DNA of 28,240 bases from Lachnospiraceae bacterium (GTDB lineage Bacteria; Bacillota; Clostridia; Lachnospirales; Lachnospiraceae). Location of the stretch: positions 1 through 28,240 of the forward strand of contig VSNY01000041.1 in the NCBI GenBank assembly GCA_009774535.1, read 5' to 3'. Below the pieces are notes generated by a model that was not told where the DNA came from, made no database searches, and saw only the letters and a list, made by a program, of their open reading frames with translations. A program made the translations under genes and the position numbers. Below are positions 7,957 through 16,423 of this stretch, piece by piece (the first letter of the stretch is position 1; the number at the start of each line of letters is the position of its first letter).

Positions 7957-8877
7957 ATGAAGCACTTACTTAATCCATTGGATTTTTCCGTATCGGAACT
8001 GGACGAACTGCTGCAGCTGGCGAACGCCATCGAAGCAGATCCCCAAAAATATGCCCATGCATGTGAAGGAAAAAAACTGGCTACCTGTTTTTATGAGCCA
8101 AGCACAAGAACCCGTCTCAGCTTTGAAGCTGCTATGTTAAACTTAGGCGGCAGCGTGATCGGTTTTTCCAGCAGCGATAACAGTTCCGCAGCAAAAGGCG
8201 AAAGCGTATCCGATACCATCCGTGTGATTTCCTGTTATGCAGATATCTGTGCGATCCGCCATCCAAAAGAAGGTGCAGCCCTTGTCGCCAGCAGCCGGTC
8301 TTCGATTCCGGTGATCAATGCCGGTGACGGCGGCCATCAGCACCCGACGCAGACACTTACCGATTTATTAACGATCTACTCTCTCAAAGGCCACTTGGAC
8401 CATTTAAAAGTTGGTCTGTGCGGCGACCTCAAATTTGGCCGAACGGTCCACTCCCTGATTCACGCTTTCATCCGCTACCCTGGTATTGAATTTATCCTGA
8501 TCTCGCCGGAAGAACTGCGTGTGCCGGGCTATATCCGGGAAGATGTGCTGGATGCAAACCAGATTCCGTACAAGGAAGTGGAACGGTTAGAAGACGCGAT
8601 GTCGCAGCTGGATCTGCTTTATATGACCCGCGTGCAGAAAGAACGCTTCTTTAATGAAGAAGACTACATACGTATGAAAGATTTTTATATCCTGGACAAA
8701 TCCAAGATGAAGCTTGCACCGGAGGATATGCTTGTACTTCATCCGCTTCCGCGTGTCAATGAAATATCCGTGGAAATCGACGATGATCCAAGAGCTGTCT
8801 ATTTTAAGCAGGTACAGTATGGCGTTTATGTACGCATGGCGCTTATTTTGACGCTGCTTGACATTCATATTGACTAG
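7957..8877 (+). CDS. pyrB: Aspartate carbamoyltransferase, catalytic chain
   Basis: A 306-residue enzyme joining carbamoyl phosphate and L-aspartate, the committed step of pyrimidine synthesis. Carbamoyl-phosphate binding STRTR at residues 49-53, the Lys80 loop (SSAAKGES), HPTQ at 129-132 and HPLPR near 265 are all present. The start ATG 7957 is chosen because AAGGAGGA lies 6 bases upstream; an upstream in-frame ATG at 7891 falls in the -10 region of the promoter. Directly followed, 12 bases on, by the regulatory chain, so the holoenzyme is probably the E. coli-like allosteric c6r6 type (established for PyrBI). Confidence 0.98.
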   Translation: MKHLLNPLDFSVSELDELLQLANAIEADPQKYAHACEGKKLATCFYEPSTRTRLSFEAAMLNLGGSVIGFSSSDNSSAAKGESVSDTIRVISCYADICAIRHPKEGAALVASSRSSIPVINAGDGGHQHPTQTLTDLLTIYSLKGHLDHLKVGLCGDLKFGRTVHSLIHAFIRYPGIEFILISPEELRVPGYIREDVLDANQIPYKEVERLEDAMSQLDLLYMTRVQKERFFNEEDYIRMKDFYILDKSKMKLAPEDMLVLHPLPRVNEISVEIDDDPRAVYFKQVQYGVYVRMALILTLLDIHID

Positions 8878-8889
8878 GAGGGAATTATT

Positions 8890-9345
8890 ATGCTGAATAT
8901 CAGTGGAATCCAGGAAGGCTTTGTATTAGACCATATCCAGGCAGGCATGAGCTTTCAGATCTATCACGATCTGAAACTGGACCGGTTAGACTGCTGCGTC
9001 GCAATTATCAAAAATGCGCGCAGCAATAAAATGGGAAAAAAAGACATAATTAAAGTAGAATGTCCGATTGACGCACTGGATCTGGATATCCTTGGATTTA
9101 TTGACCATAATATTACCGTAAATATTATTAAAAATGAAAAAATAGTGGAAAAGCGGGAATTGTCGCTGCCAAAAGAAATTAAGAACGTGATCCGGTGCAA
9201 AAATCCACGCTGTATTACTTCCATTGAACAGGAACTGGATCAGATTTTTGTGCTGACGGATACGCAGAAACAGGTTTACCGCTGTAAATATTGTGAAACA
9301 AAATTTAAGGGAAGACGCAGGCTTACAAAGCTGACCGAAAGCTAA
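8890..9345 (+). CDS. pyrI: Aspartate carbamoyltransferase, regulatory chain
   Basis: A 151-residue PyrI subunit. The N-terminal nucleotide-binding domain (LDHIQAGMSFQIYHDL) and the C-terminal zinc domain with Cys103, Cys108, Cys132 and Cys135 are complete. It binds CTP/ATP and contacts PyrB through the zinc domain. Ribosome site AGGAGGGAATT precedes the ATG; it is co-transcribed with pyrB. No strong terminator follows: a weak stem at 9398-9418 before T8 is the only candidate. Confidence 0.97.
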   Translation: MLNISGIQEGFVLDHIQAGMSFQIYHDLKLDRLDCCVAIIKNARSNKMGKKDIIKVECPIDALDLDILGFIDHNITVNIIKNEKIVEKRELSLPKEIKNVIRCKNPRCITSIEQELDQIFVLTDTQKQVYRCKYCETKFKGRRRLTKLTES

Positions 9346-9490
9346 ACGAAAATAAAAGTGTATTTCCTGTGTGAAACATCAAATTTTAATTCTCACAGCA
9401 GTTTTGATTGTGCGCTGCATTTTTTTTGCTTCCCGAACGTATCCGGGCAAGTATGCGGCACACTGTCAAATCTGCCTTTATTTTAGCTGC

Positions 9491-10327
9491 TTACAGATCT
9501 CTGCCCTGTGCAAGAAAAAATTTATGAATCAGCTCTCCCACAGCGCCTTCATTATGATCTTTTACGCAAATATAATCTGCTGCTTCTTTTACCGCCGGAT
9601 ATGCATTGCGCGGCGCGGCGCCAATGCCCGCGGCCTTTAACATAGAAATATCGTTTCGCTCATCTCCCACTGCAACGGACGCTTCCACCGGGATTTCCAG
9701 ATATGCGCAGAGCTTTTTGAGCGCGGAGCCTTTGGAAATTCCCGCCGGACAGTATTCCAGATACTGTTCACAGGAAAAAAAGCTGTTCAAAAACGCTTCG
9801 GACCAGGCTGCATGATCCTTTTGAAACTGCTGCAGCCTCTGATGATCTTCAAGGTCAACCACAATCATTTTTGCGGGAGGGTCTGTCAGCTTTTCCAATA
9901 CATCCAGCCCGGTACGATATGGGAGTTTTGTATGGGACGTATAGGCGCAAAGCTGAGGGCTGTCTCGGTAAGTCAGCACGGTATCGTCTTTTCTGTCATA
10001 TGTATGGATGTACAGCCCTGCCTGCTCCGCCTGCAGGAACAGCCGTTTTACAACCGCAAGCGGAACAGATGCATAAGAAATTATTTGATCTTTTGAGGGG
10101 TCATAAATCACCCCTCCGTTATAGGATACAATATAACATCCTTCCTGGTCTAAGCCATACTGACGCGCCACAGCCAGCGCGCTGCGCAGCGGACGTCCGG
10201 TGCATGCCGCGAACAAATCTCCCTGCGCAAGCATCGCCTGCAAAGCCTGTTTCGTATCCTTGTGTATTTCTTTTTGATCATTTAATAATGTTGCATCCAG
10301 ATCTGAAAACAGTATCCTTTTTTTCAT
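9491..10327 (-). CDS. HAD-superfamily sugar-phosphate-type phosphatase (Cof family)
   Basis: A 278-residue Cof/YidA-type HAD phosphatase, likely acting on sugar phosphates or phosphorylated cofactors. Nucleophile motif DLDATLL (Asp9, Asp11), a TGRP block after the first domain, the large C2B cap in the middle, the conserved lysine of ISKGSALKKL, and the Mg-binding VGDERNDISML are present. The ATG at 10327 is preferred over 10360 because GGAGGAAAGAA precedes it and HAD motif I normally lies within the first 15 residues. It converges with pyrBI and lies downstream of ppk in the same direction across a 128-base gap. Substrate unknown. Confidence 0.93.
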   Translation of the reverse strand: MKKRILFSDLDATLLNDQKEIHKDTKQALQAMLAQGDLFAACTGRPLRSALAVARQYGLDQEGCYIVSYNGGVIYDPSKDQIISYASVPLAVVKRLFLQAEQAGLYIHTYDRKDDTVLTYRDSPQLCAYTSHTKLPYRTGLDVLEKLTDPPAKMIVVDLEDHQRLQQFQKDHAAWSEAFLNSFFSCEQYLEYCPAGISKGSALKKLCAYLEIPVEASVAVGDERNDISMLKAAGIGAAPRNAYPAVKEAADYICVKDHNEGAVGELIHKFFLAQGRDL

Positions 10328-10363
10328 TTCTTTCCTCCACGAAGCAATACGCACTGTCACACA

Positions 10364-10386
10364 GCAGCCACGCGTATACTGGCTGC
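10364..10386. other. Short hairpin between ppk and the HAD gene
   Basis: GCAGCCA (10364-10370) and TGGCTGC (10380-10386) form a perfect 7-base stem with a 9-base loop. No T run follows on either strand, so I do not call it a terminator. Confidence 0.4.
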
Positions 10387-10420
10387 CTGGATCTTGGTCT
10401 TTGGCAGATACAAAGCTTCA

Positions 10421-10450
10421 TCCTTAATTATCCTTAATTATCCATAATCA
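10421..10450. repeat. 10-base tandem repeat downstream of ppk
   Basis: TCCTTAATTA occurs at 10421-10430 and 10431-10440, followed by the variant TCCATAATCA to 10450, just after the ppk stop codon. Confidence 0.8.
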
Positions 10451-10454
10451 TCCT

Positions 10455-12719
10455 TTAAGATACCGGTTCTGCTGGTACGAAGACCCGCTTCTGGTATGCC
10501 TTCTCCTGGTCCGGCACCATAAGCTCTGCCTCTTTGCAGAAAATTTCCTGTGAATTGATCAGCACTTTTCCGCGTTTATCAATTTTTTCATAGGTGCCGT
10601 CCTGCTGCAGCACATGTGCCTTGACATTATCATCAAATTCTACATCCAGGATATGCAGCACCTTCTTTTTCAATGCTTCATCTAAGACCGGAAAGACGAT
10701 CTCTACCCTGCGGTCTAAATTACGCGGCATCCAGTCCGCGCTTCCCATAAACACCTCCGCATGCCCATCGTTGCAAAAATCAAAGATCCGGCTGTGCTCT
10801 AAGAAATTCCCGACGATAGAATGCACCTGGATATTTTCACTGATTCCCTTGATGCCGGCCCGTAGACAGCAGATCCCGCGGATCAACAGCTGGATCTTTA
10901 CGCCTGCTGCCGATGCTTCGTACAGCGCTTCAATCATTTCCTGGTCGCACAAGGAATTCATTTTTGCCCGGATATATGCCTGTCTGCCTTCTTTGGCATT
11001 TTTAGTCTCTCTGTGTACAAGCTTTAAAAACTTTTTGCGCAGCCAGATCGGCGCTACCGCCAGTGAATTCCAGCTAAGTGGTTCTGAATAGCCGGAAAGC
11101 ATGTTAAAGACAGCCGTCGCATCCTCGCCGATCGCTTCGGAACAGGTCAGCACACCGCAGTCGGTATACAGTTTTGCCGTGGAATCATTGTAATTTCCGG
11201 TCCCCAGATGGACATAACGGCAAATACCGTCATCTTCACGCCGGACGACAAGCGCGATTTTACTATGTGTCTTTAACCCAACGATACCATAAATCACATG
11301 ACAGCCTGCCTGCTCCAGCTTTTTCGCCCAAACGATGTTATTCTCTTCATCAAAGCGTGCTTTTAACTCAACCAGTACGGTCACCTGCTTGCCGTTTTCC
11401 GCAGCCTGTGCCAGAGAGGCAATAATCGGGGAATTTCCGCTCACACGATACAACGTCATTTTAATAGCAAGCACTTGTTGATCGCCCGCAGCCTGACGGA
11501 TCAGTTCCATAACCGGGCCGAAGCTCTGATATGGATGGTGCAGCAAAATATCACCTTTCTGGATAGCTTCAAAAATATTTTCTCCCGGCATTACTTCCGG
11601 CACAAGCTGCGGCGTGTGCGGCTCATAGCGCAGATGATCACATCCCGGCAGGCCGTACATTTTCATTAAAAAGGTAAAATCGATCGGCCCGCTGATATAA
11701 AAAATATCCTGCTTGTTTTCAATATGCAGTTCTTCTTTTAAAAATTCCAGCAGTTTTTTATCAATGCCTTCTTCTACTTCCAGGCGGATCACTTCGCCCC
11801 ACTGCCGTTTTTTCAGCTGTTTTTGAATCTCTTTTAATAAATCCGGCGCTTCATCCTCATCGATGGAAAAATCGGCATTACGCATAATGCGGTATGGATA
11901 GGCGCACAATACTTTATAGTTTGAAAACAGCTTATCTATATTTTTCTCAATGACCTGTTCCAACAGGATAAACACTTTTTCATCCGGATTTTTAGAAGGT
12001 ACTGGTACAAGCCTTGCCATGCCGCTTGGTACTTGGACTGTGGCAAATTCAGGCTTGATACCCTTTTTGCCTTTTTTCTCTTTTTTATCCTTATCCTTAT
12101 CTTTTTCTTTCTCTTTTTCCTTATCGTAATCCTTTTCCTGTTCCTTTTCTTCCTGTTCGTCGTCCTCTGACATCTTATGGTCCAAAAGCCCGCCGCTGCC
12201 TTTGTATTCGATGACCGCGGCAATATTCAGCGATTTGTTGCGGATCAAAGGGAACGGCCTGCTCGCGTCTACAGCCATTGGCGTCAGCACCGGATAGACT
12301 TCGTTTTCAAAATAATCGTCCACAAATGCGGCCTGTTCTTCCGTCAGCTTCTCATAGGCATCGATAATAAAGATATTTTCCTGATTCATCAGCGGAAGCA
12401 GCGAACGGTTGTATGTAGAATACTGCAGATTGACAAGCTCTCTCGTATCCTCGTTGATCCGCTCTAACTGCCTGAAAGCGTCCATACCTGCAATATCCGC
12501 TTTTTTCACGCCTGCATGCAGCAAATCCTTCAGCGACGCTACCCGGACCATAAAAAATTCATCCAGATTGGAAGAAGTAATGCTTATAAACTTTAACCGT
12601 TCCAAAAGCGGAATCGTCTTATCCCTTGCTTCATTTAATACCCTGCGGTCAAATTTGATCCAGCTAAGCTCCCGGTTCTCAAAATATTCCGGTTTTCCGT
12701 ATTCTGTTGTTTTTTCCAT
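10455..12719 (-). CDS. ppk1: Polyphosphate kinase 1
   Basis: A 754-residue PPK1, which reversibly builds inorganic polyphosphate from ATP. The N-terminal domain (ENRELSWIKFDRRVL, TSSNLDEFFMVRVA), the autophosphorylated histidine in GLKTHSKIAL (His485) and the second conserved histidine in FLEHSRI (His642) are intact, as are ELKARFDEENNIVWAKKLE and SADWMPRNLDRRVE. It is about 60 residues longer than E. coli PPK because of a lysine/glutamate/aspartate-rich insert at about residues 183-222 (12054-12170) in the N-terminal region. Ribosome site GGGAGG is 6 bases from the ATG. It follows ppx by 15 bases, so synthesis and degradation genes are co-transcribed. Confidence 0.96.
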   Translation of the reverse strand: MEKTTEYGKPEYFENRELSWIKFDRRVLNEARDKTIPLLERLKFISITSSNLDEFFMVRVASLKDLLHAGVKKADIAGMDAFRQLERINEDTRELVNLQYSTYNRSLLPLMNQENIFIIDAYEKLTEEQAAFVDDYFENEVYPVLTPMAVDASRPFPLIRNKSLNIAAVIEYKGSGGLLDHKMSEDDEQEEKEQEKDYDKEKEKEKDKDKDKKEKKGKKGIKPEFATVQVPSGMARLVPVPSKNPDEKVFILLEQVIEKNIDKLFSNYKVLCAYPYRIMRNADFSIDEDEAPDLLKEIQKQLKKRQWGEVIRLEVEEGIDKKLLEFLKEELHIENKQDIFYISGPIDFTFLMKMYGLPGCDHLRYEPHTPQLVPEVMPGENIFEAIQKGDILLHHPYQSFGPVMELIRQAAGDQQVLAIKMTLYRVSGNSPIIASLAQAAENGKQVTVLVELKARFDEENNIVWAKKLEQAGCHVIYGIVGLKTHSKIALVVRREDDGICRYVHLGTGNYNDSTAKLYTDCGVLTCSEAIGEDATAVFNMLSGYSEPLSWNSLAVAPIWLRKKFLKLVHRETKNAKEGRQAYIRAKMNSLCDQEMIEALYEASAAGVKIQLLIRGICCLRAGIKGISENIQVHSIVGNFLEHSRIFDFCNDGHAEVFMGSADWMPRNLDRRVEIVFPVLDEALKKKVLHILDVEFDDNVKAHVLQQDGTYEKIDKRGKVLINSQEIFCKEAELMVPDQEKAYQKRVFVPAEPVS

Positions 12720-12734
12720 AAAATCCTCCCTTTT

Positions 12735-14276
12735 TTACAGATAAACCCGCTTTTCTTTGATCACAGGCTTCAAGCCGAAAATCGACTCAAACGCATCCGC
12801 TTTCGCCGCCAGAAGACCTTTTTCCAGCGCAATGTCGCTCGTTGTCTCAATCGTGATCACAAGCTGCTTATTTTTCAGTACTGCCTTTACATTTTTAAAT
12901 TTTTGCCTGTGGCTGCGGTCCATCGCGTTTGCTACCCGTAAAATGGCCGCCAGCTTGGCAACGACCAGATAACTGTGCTGGTCCATCCGGTCCGCCAGTT
13001 CTTCATATGGGTCTAACGGCGATGAATTATATAATACAATGCTCGCCACCATTTCCCTCTCCAAATGCTTTAAACCAATAATCTCTGTCGCGCGGATAAT
13101 CTGATACGCGCAGATCGCACTATTGGCAAGGCTGATATATTTGCCGCAGTCATGCAGCATAGCCGCTACCTTTAACAGCAGACGTTCCCGTTTCCCCATG
13201 CCGTGTACTTTTTTCATTGCGTCAAACAGCAAAGACGCCATATCCGTCAGCGCGTCGATATGCTGGGAATAACTCATATAGCGCATGGACATATTTTTGG
13301 CCGCGGATAAAATATCTTCCTCAAAATCGTGCGGTGAATGCACAATTTTGTGGGATTCTGCATAATCATAGGCGATTCCGTCGCTCGTATCCACATCCGG
13401 GAACCAAATCGTCTGCGCATGCATTGCCTGGGTCAGTTTTGCATACAAAATCACAGATGGAAGTACCAGAATATCTTTTTCATTGGACAGGTTCAGTATT
13501 TCGGAAATCTCTTCCACGCTCTTTTTATCCAGCTTTTTTAAAAAGCTGATAAATTTGCGCGCTTCCACCATATTCATTTCTTCGTTATTTTTGCTGATTC
13601 TGCGCATAATCTCAGAGATATAATCTCCCATTAAAATTACATTCTTAATTTCTTCACCCGGCTGCATATACTGGGCCAAAAAGACAGCCAGCTCCTTATC
13701 CACCAGTTCTTCCAGCTGATTTTCCAAATGCAGCACGTTATGTTCGATATCGGAAAGCATCTCCATCAGCCGCATGGTACCAATCGCAAGATGCTGTGTC
13801 GTAACTACCCTGCCGTCTACAAACAACGTAATCTGCAGACTGCCGCCGCCGACGTCAATGACCGCTGCGCTGTCCTTTGTCATCTTATCAAATCCCGGCC
13901 TTGCAGCAACACCCTTATAAGTTAAAAACCGCCGTTCGGAATTGCTCAGCGTAGCGACGTAAAGTCCGGTCTTTGTCTTAATCTGGTCTAAGATAAACAG
14001 CATATTTTTTGCTTCCCCGACGACATTTCCCGCAAAGGCCCGGTATTCTTTTGCCTTGTAGCCCTGCATAATCTTAGCGAAATCAGCCAGGATCAGGCAC
14101 AGCTCTTCGACCAGGTCCGCGCCGATCACGCCAGAGTGAAAGGTATCCCGGCCCAGCTCTAAACGGGTGCGGATATGGTCGATCTCACGGATCTTCTTTT
14201 TTCCGGATAATTCAAAAATTTTAAGGCTCACCTCGTAGGAGCCGATATAAATTGCTGCAAATGTTGTTATCGCCAT
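12735..14276 (-). CDS. ppx: Ppx/GppA-family exopolyphosphatase with C-terminal HD domain
   Basis: A 513-residue ASKHA-fold phosphatase expected to hydrolyse polyphosphate or pppGpp. The second phosphate motif DVGGGS (141-146) and an acidic residue in SNSERRF (Glu114) are present, and an HD metal-type domain occurs at about 325-480 (LHDCGKYI, His375/Asp376). The first phosphate motif reads IYIGSYE with Tyr10 where the family normally has Asp (DxGS). The change is one base away (GAT to TAT at 14247-14249), so activity may be altered. AAAGGAGAA precedes the ATG. It sits between pheA (51-base gap) and ppk1 (15-base gap). Confidence 0.92.
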   Translation of the reverse strand: MAITTFAAIYIGSYEVSLKIFELSGKKKIREIDHIRTRLELGRDTFHSGVIGADLVEELCLILADFAKIMQGYKAKEYRAFAGNVVGEAKNMLFILDQIKTKTGLYVATLSNSERRFLTYKGVAARPGFDKMTKDSAAVIDVGGGSLQITLFVDGRVVTTQHLAIGTMRLMEMLSDIEHNVLHLENQLEELVDKELAVFLAQYMQPGEEIKNVILMGDYISEIMRRISKNNEEMNMVEARKFISFLKKLDKKSVEEISEILNLSNEKDILVLPSVILYAKLTQAMHAQTIWFPDVDTSDGIAYDYAESHKIVHSPHDFEEDILSAAKNMSMRYMSYSQHIDALTDMASLLFDAMKKVHGMGKRERLLLKVAAMLHDCGKYISLANSAICAYQIIRATEIIGLKHLEREMVASIVLYNSSPLDPYEELADRMDQHSYLVVAKLAAILRVANAMDRSHRQKFKNVKAVLKNKQLVITIETTSDIALEKGLLAAKADAFESIFGLKPVIKEKRVYL

Positions 14277-14327
14277 AACATGATTCTCCTTTTTGATCTG
14301 TACAATCTGCTGACCGTCCCTTTTGCA

Positions 14328-15467
14328 TTAGTAATTTCCCAGCACCCGTATATTTTCACATTCTTCCATCAGCCCGCGCAGCGCGTTGGAGACAGCGCTT
14401 TCATTCAGGTTGCCTTTAAAATCAATAAAAAACCGGTACTGCCAGTTTGTCCCTTCCCGCCCTTTTAACGGCCGGGACTGGATAAAATTCATATTCAGGT
14501 CATTGTAAATAATATGCGATAATGCATGGTACAAAGAACCGCTCTGATGCTTTACTTCCAGGCAAATGCTCATTTTTTCCGCATTTTTTAAAAAGATTTT
14601 CTGATTTGTAACAATAATAAACCGGGTCGAATTCTCCTGGTTGTCCTGAATATCTTTTTCCAAAATCTTAAGTCCGTATAACTGTGCAGTCAGTTCGCTT
14701 GCAATGGCCGCCTTTTGTATTTTTCCTGATTTTTTTACTCTGCAGGCGGCGACTGCCGTGTTGCTCTCTCTGGCGCAGTCCCATTCTTCATGCGCCTGCA
14801 GATAACGGTCGCACTGCGCCAGCGCCTGCGGATGGGAATAGACGCTTGTAATATCCGACATCTGCGCATCCTCCAGCCCGAGCAGGCAGTGGCTAATCGG
14901 AATAATCTGCTCGCCGACGATATAATTATCATATTCCACTAACAGATCATAATTTTCCGCTACCACGCCCGCTGTGGAATTTTCAATCGGAAGCACGGCA
15001 TAATCCGCCATGCCGCTTTGAATCGCTTCCATCGCTTCCCGCCAGCTGTCCACATGAAAGCTGTCCGTGCCGCAGCCAAAATATTCATTCATCGCGATAT
15101 GGGCATAGGCGCCTTCCACGCCCTGAAAAACGATGCGTTTTCCGTCCGCGCAGATCTCATCCACCTGCGTAAATGCGTTCGGCGCTTCCATGCCATGTTC
15201 CGTGATCAGCTGGTATTGCCGTTTGCGGCTGATGGACATAATATGTTCAAACAGCTCCCGGATACCATGCTTTAAAAAACTGCCTGAGACAAGCGCGCTT
15301 AATGTTTCCAGTTTTTCTCGCTCGCGCTGTTTATCAAATACTTTTTTTCCGGTCTTGATCTTGTATTCGGCTACCTGAGATGTGAGCTCCATACGCTTTT
15401 GATATAATGCCGTAATTTCATTGTCTACCTGATCGATTTCATCTCTGATCAATAATAAGTCTTTCAC
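14328..15467 (-). CDS. pheA: Bifunctional chorismate mutase/prephenate dehydratase (P-protein)
   Basis: A 379-residue fusion that makes prephenate from chorismate and then phenylpyruvate, for phenylalanine synthesis. The AroQ-type mutase covers about residues 1-85 (LLIRDEIDQVDNEI, KKVFDKQRE), the dehydratase 110-290 (FQGVEGAYAHIA, ENSTAGVV, the NSTRF block), and the ACT domain 299-379. I prefer GTG at 15467, with AGGGTGG a few bases upstream, to ATG 15518, which lacks a ribosome site and adds 17 residues. The ACT phenylalanine-binding motif reads QSRP (Gln330) in place of the usual ESRP, which could change feedback inhibition. It has a good promoter and may read through into ppx and ppk1. Confidence 0.95.
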   Translation of the reverse strand: MKDLLLIRDEIDQVDNEITALYQKRMELTSQVAEYKIKTGKKVFDKQREREKLETLSALVSGSFLKHGIRELFEHIMSISRKRQYQLITEHGMEAPNAFTQVDEICADGKRIVFQGVEGAYAHIAMNEYFGCGTDSFHVDSWREAMEAIQSGMADYAVLPIENSTAGVVAENYDLLVEYDNYIVGEQIIPISHCLLGLEDAQMSDITSVYSHPQALAQCDRYLQAHEEWDCARESNTAVAACRVKKSGKIQKAAIASELTAQLYGLKILEKDIQDNQENSTRFIIVTNQKIFLKNAEKMSICLEVKHQSGSLYHALSHIIYNDLNMNFIQSRPLKGREGTNWQYRFFIDFKGNLNESAVSNALRGLMEECENIRVLGNY

Positions 15468-15601
15468 TGTATCCACCCTGCTTGTTTTATTCGTAATGAA
15501 TGCCCGCAGCGCCTGCATTTCTTTTATACTGTTTCATATTGTTTCATATGTCTAAATATAATTATACACAGACGATTGTTTTGGGCATTTTATACATATC
15601 T

Positions 15602-15630
15602 ATCATAGTACTTTTCCAAGGAAATTTCAA
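15602..15630 (-). promoter_or_regulatory. Promoter of pheA (and perhaps ppx-ppk1)
   Basis: Minus strand TTGAAA (15625-15630), 17-base spacer, TATGAT (15602-15607). The leader to the GTG start is about 130 bases; I see no T-box or terminator fold in it. Confidence 0.6.
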
Positions 15631-15726
15631 GTATTGGATTTTGTGCAAACCAATAGACTTTGCTGCCGGTTTATGCAATACTAAAGTCCAAATCACAAAT
15701 TGTTTTTACCGCCAGGAGGTAATTCT

Positions 15727-15918
15727 ATGCCAAGCGGGCTGAAAATAGCAAAAGCTGCACTGGATGGTTTTGCAAAAGTACAAAGACGCATGATTTTAGC
15801 CGAAAAAGAACATGCTGTTGAAACATATGCGGATCTTAAAGAAGAGTATATTTATTTAAAAGCGCTGCTGCATACAGCCGGAGTGAATCTCACAGAAATT
15901 GACAACATAAAAGAGTAA
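15727..15918 (+). CDS. Small conserved-looking hypothetical protein
   Basis: A 63-residue protein (MPSGLKIAKAALDGFAK... TEIDNIKE) starting at an ATG with a perfect CAGGAGGTAATTCT site; the longer in-frame start at 15700 lies before this site. It is highly charged and mostly helical, with no Cys pair, signal peptide or membrane segment. I do not recognise the family. Its own strong ribosome site, downstream hairpin and isolation between minus-strand genes argue that it is real. A small adaptor or nucleic-acid-binding role is possible but unsupported. Confidence 0.8.
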   Translation: MPSGLKIAKAALDGFAKVQRRMILAEKEHAVETYADLKEEYIYLKALLHTAGVNLTEIDNIKE

Positions 15919-15924
15919 TCAGCT

Positions 15925-15963
15925 GGCTCTGCGGGCAATTTCCACTTCACAGCCCGCAGAGCC
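15925..15963. terminator. Long GC-rich hairpin after the 63-residue ORF
   Basis: A perfect 12-base stem (GGCTCTGCGGGC / GCCCGCAGAGCC) with a 15-base loop, 6 bases after the stop codon. The plus-strand T run (TTTTT) begins only 12 bases after the stem, so it may be a non-canonical or Rho-assisted terminator, shared with the converging ridA gene. Confidence 0.6.
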
Positions 15964-15983
15964 GCAAACAGCCGCTTTTTATT

Positions 15984-16370
15984 TTAAACGCCCCTGCACG
16001 CAATCACTTCAATCTCAACTTCCGCGTCCTTTGGCAGCGCCGCCACCTGCACCGCCGACCTTGCCGGATAACTGCCTTCCTGAAAGTATTCCTGATAAAC
16101 CGCGTTCATTTTTGCAAAATCCGCAATATCCTTCAAATACACAGTCGTTTTCACCACATCCGCCAACGTGCATCCGCCGGACGCCAAAACAGCCTTTACA
16201 TTTTCAAGCACCTGTCTCGTCTGATCTTCAATGCTGACCGCCGTAATCTCTCCAACAGCCGGATCTATTGGAATCTGGCCAGATAAAAACAGCAGGTTCC
16301 CGGTATCCACTCCCTGTACATAAGGCCCGATTGCTTTTGGCGCATGTTCCGTATTTAAAATCTTCTTCAT
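15984..16370 (-). CDS. ridA: RidA/YjgF-family enamine/imine deaminase
   Basis: A 128-residue RidA-family protein, which hydrolyses reactive enamine/imine intermediates from PLP enzymes and so protects the cell. APKAIGPYVQG, LFLSGQIPIDP, VVKTTVYLKD, the catalytic Arg104 in YPARSAV, and EVEIEVIA with Glu119/Glu121 match the archetypal subgroup. The ATG at 16370, with AAAAGGAG upstream, is chosen over an in-frame start at 16427 that overlaps the fructosamine-kinase gene. It follows that gene by 53 bases, so they are probably one operon. Confidence 0.94.
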   Translation of the reverse strand: MKKILNTEHAPKAIGPYVQGVDTGNLLFLSGQIPIDPAVGEITAVSIEDQTRQVLENVKAVLASGGCTLADVVKTTVYLKDIADFAKMNAVYQEYFQEGSYPARSAVQVAALPKDAEVEIEVIACRGV

Positions 16371-16423
16371 TTTTATTCTCCTTTTCACTTTTGGTTTCTT
16401 TCTTTTACCTGCAATTATCCGAA

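Noticed and set aside
9371..9640. 89-residue plus-strand ORF after pyrI
   Set aside because: Non-ATG start without a ribosome site; its second half is antisense to the HAD gene.
10594..11091. 165-residue plus-strand ORF
   Set aside because: Entirely antisense to ppk1 with biased composition; a shadow of that gene.
15465..15485. T-box-like AGGGTGG before pheA
   Set aside because: The sequence fits the ribosome site of the GTG start; there is no specifier stem, terminator or full T-box consensus.
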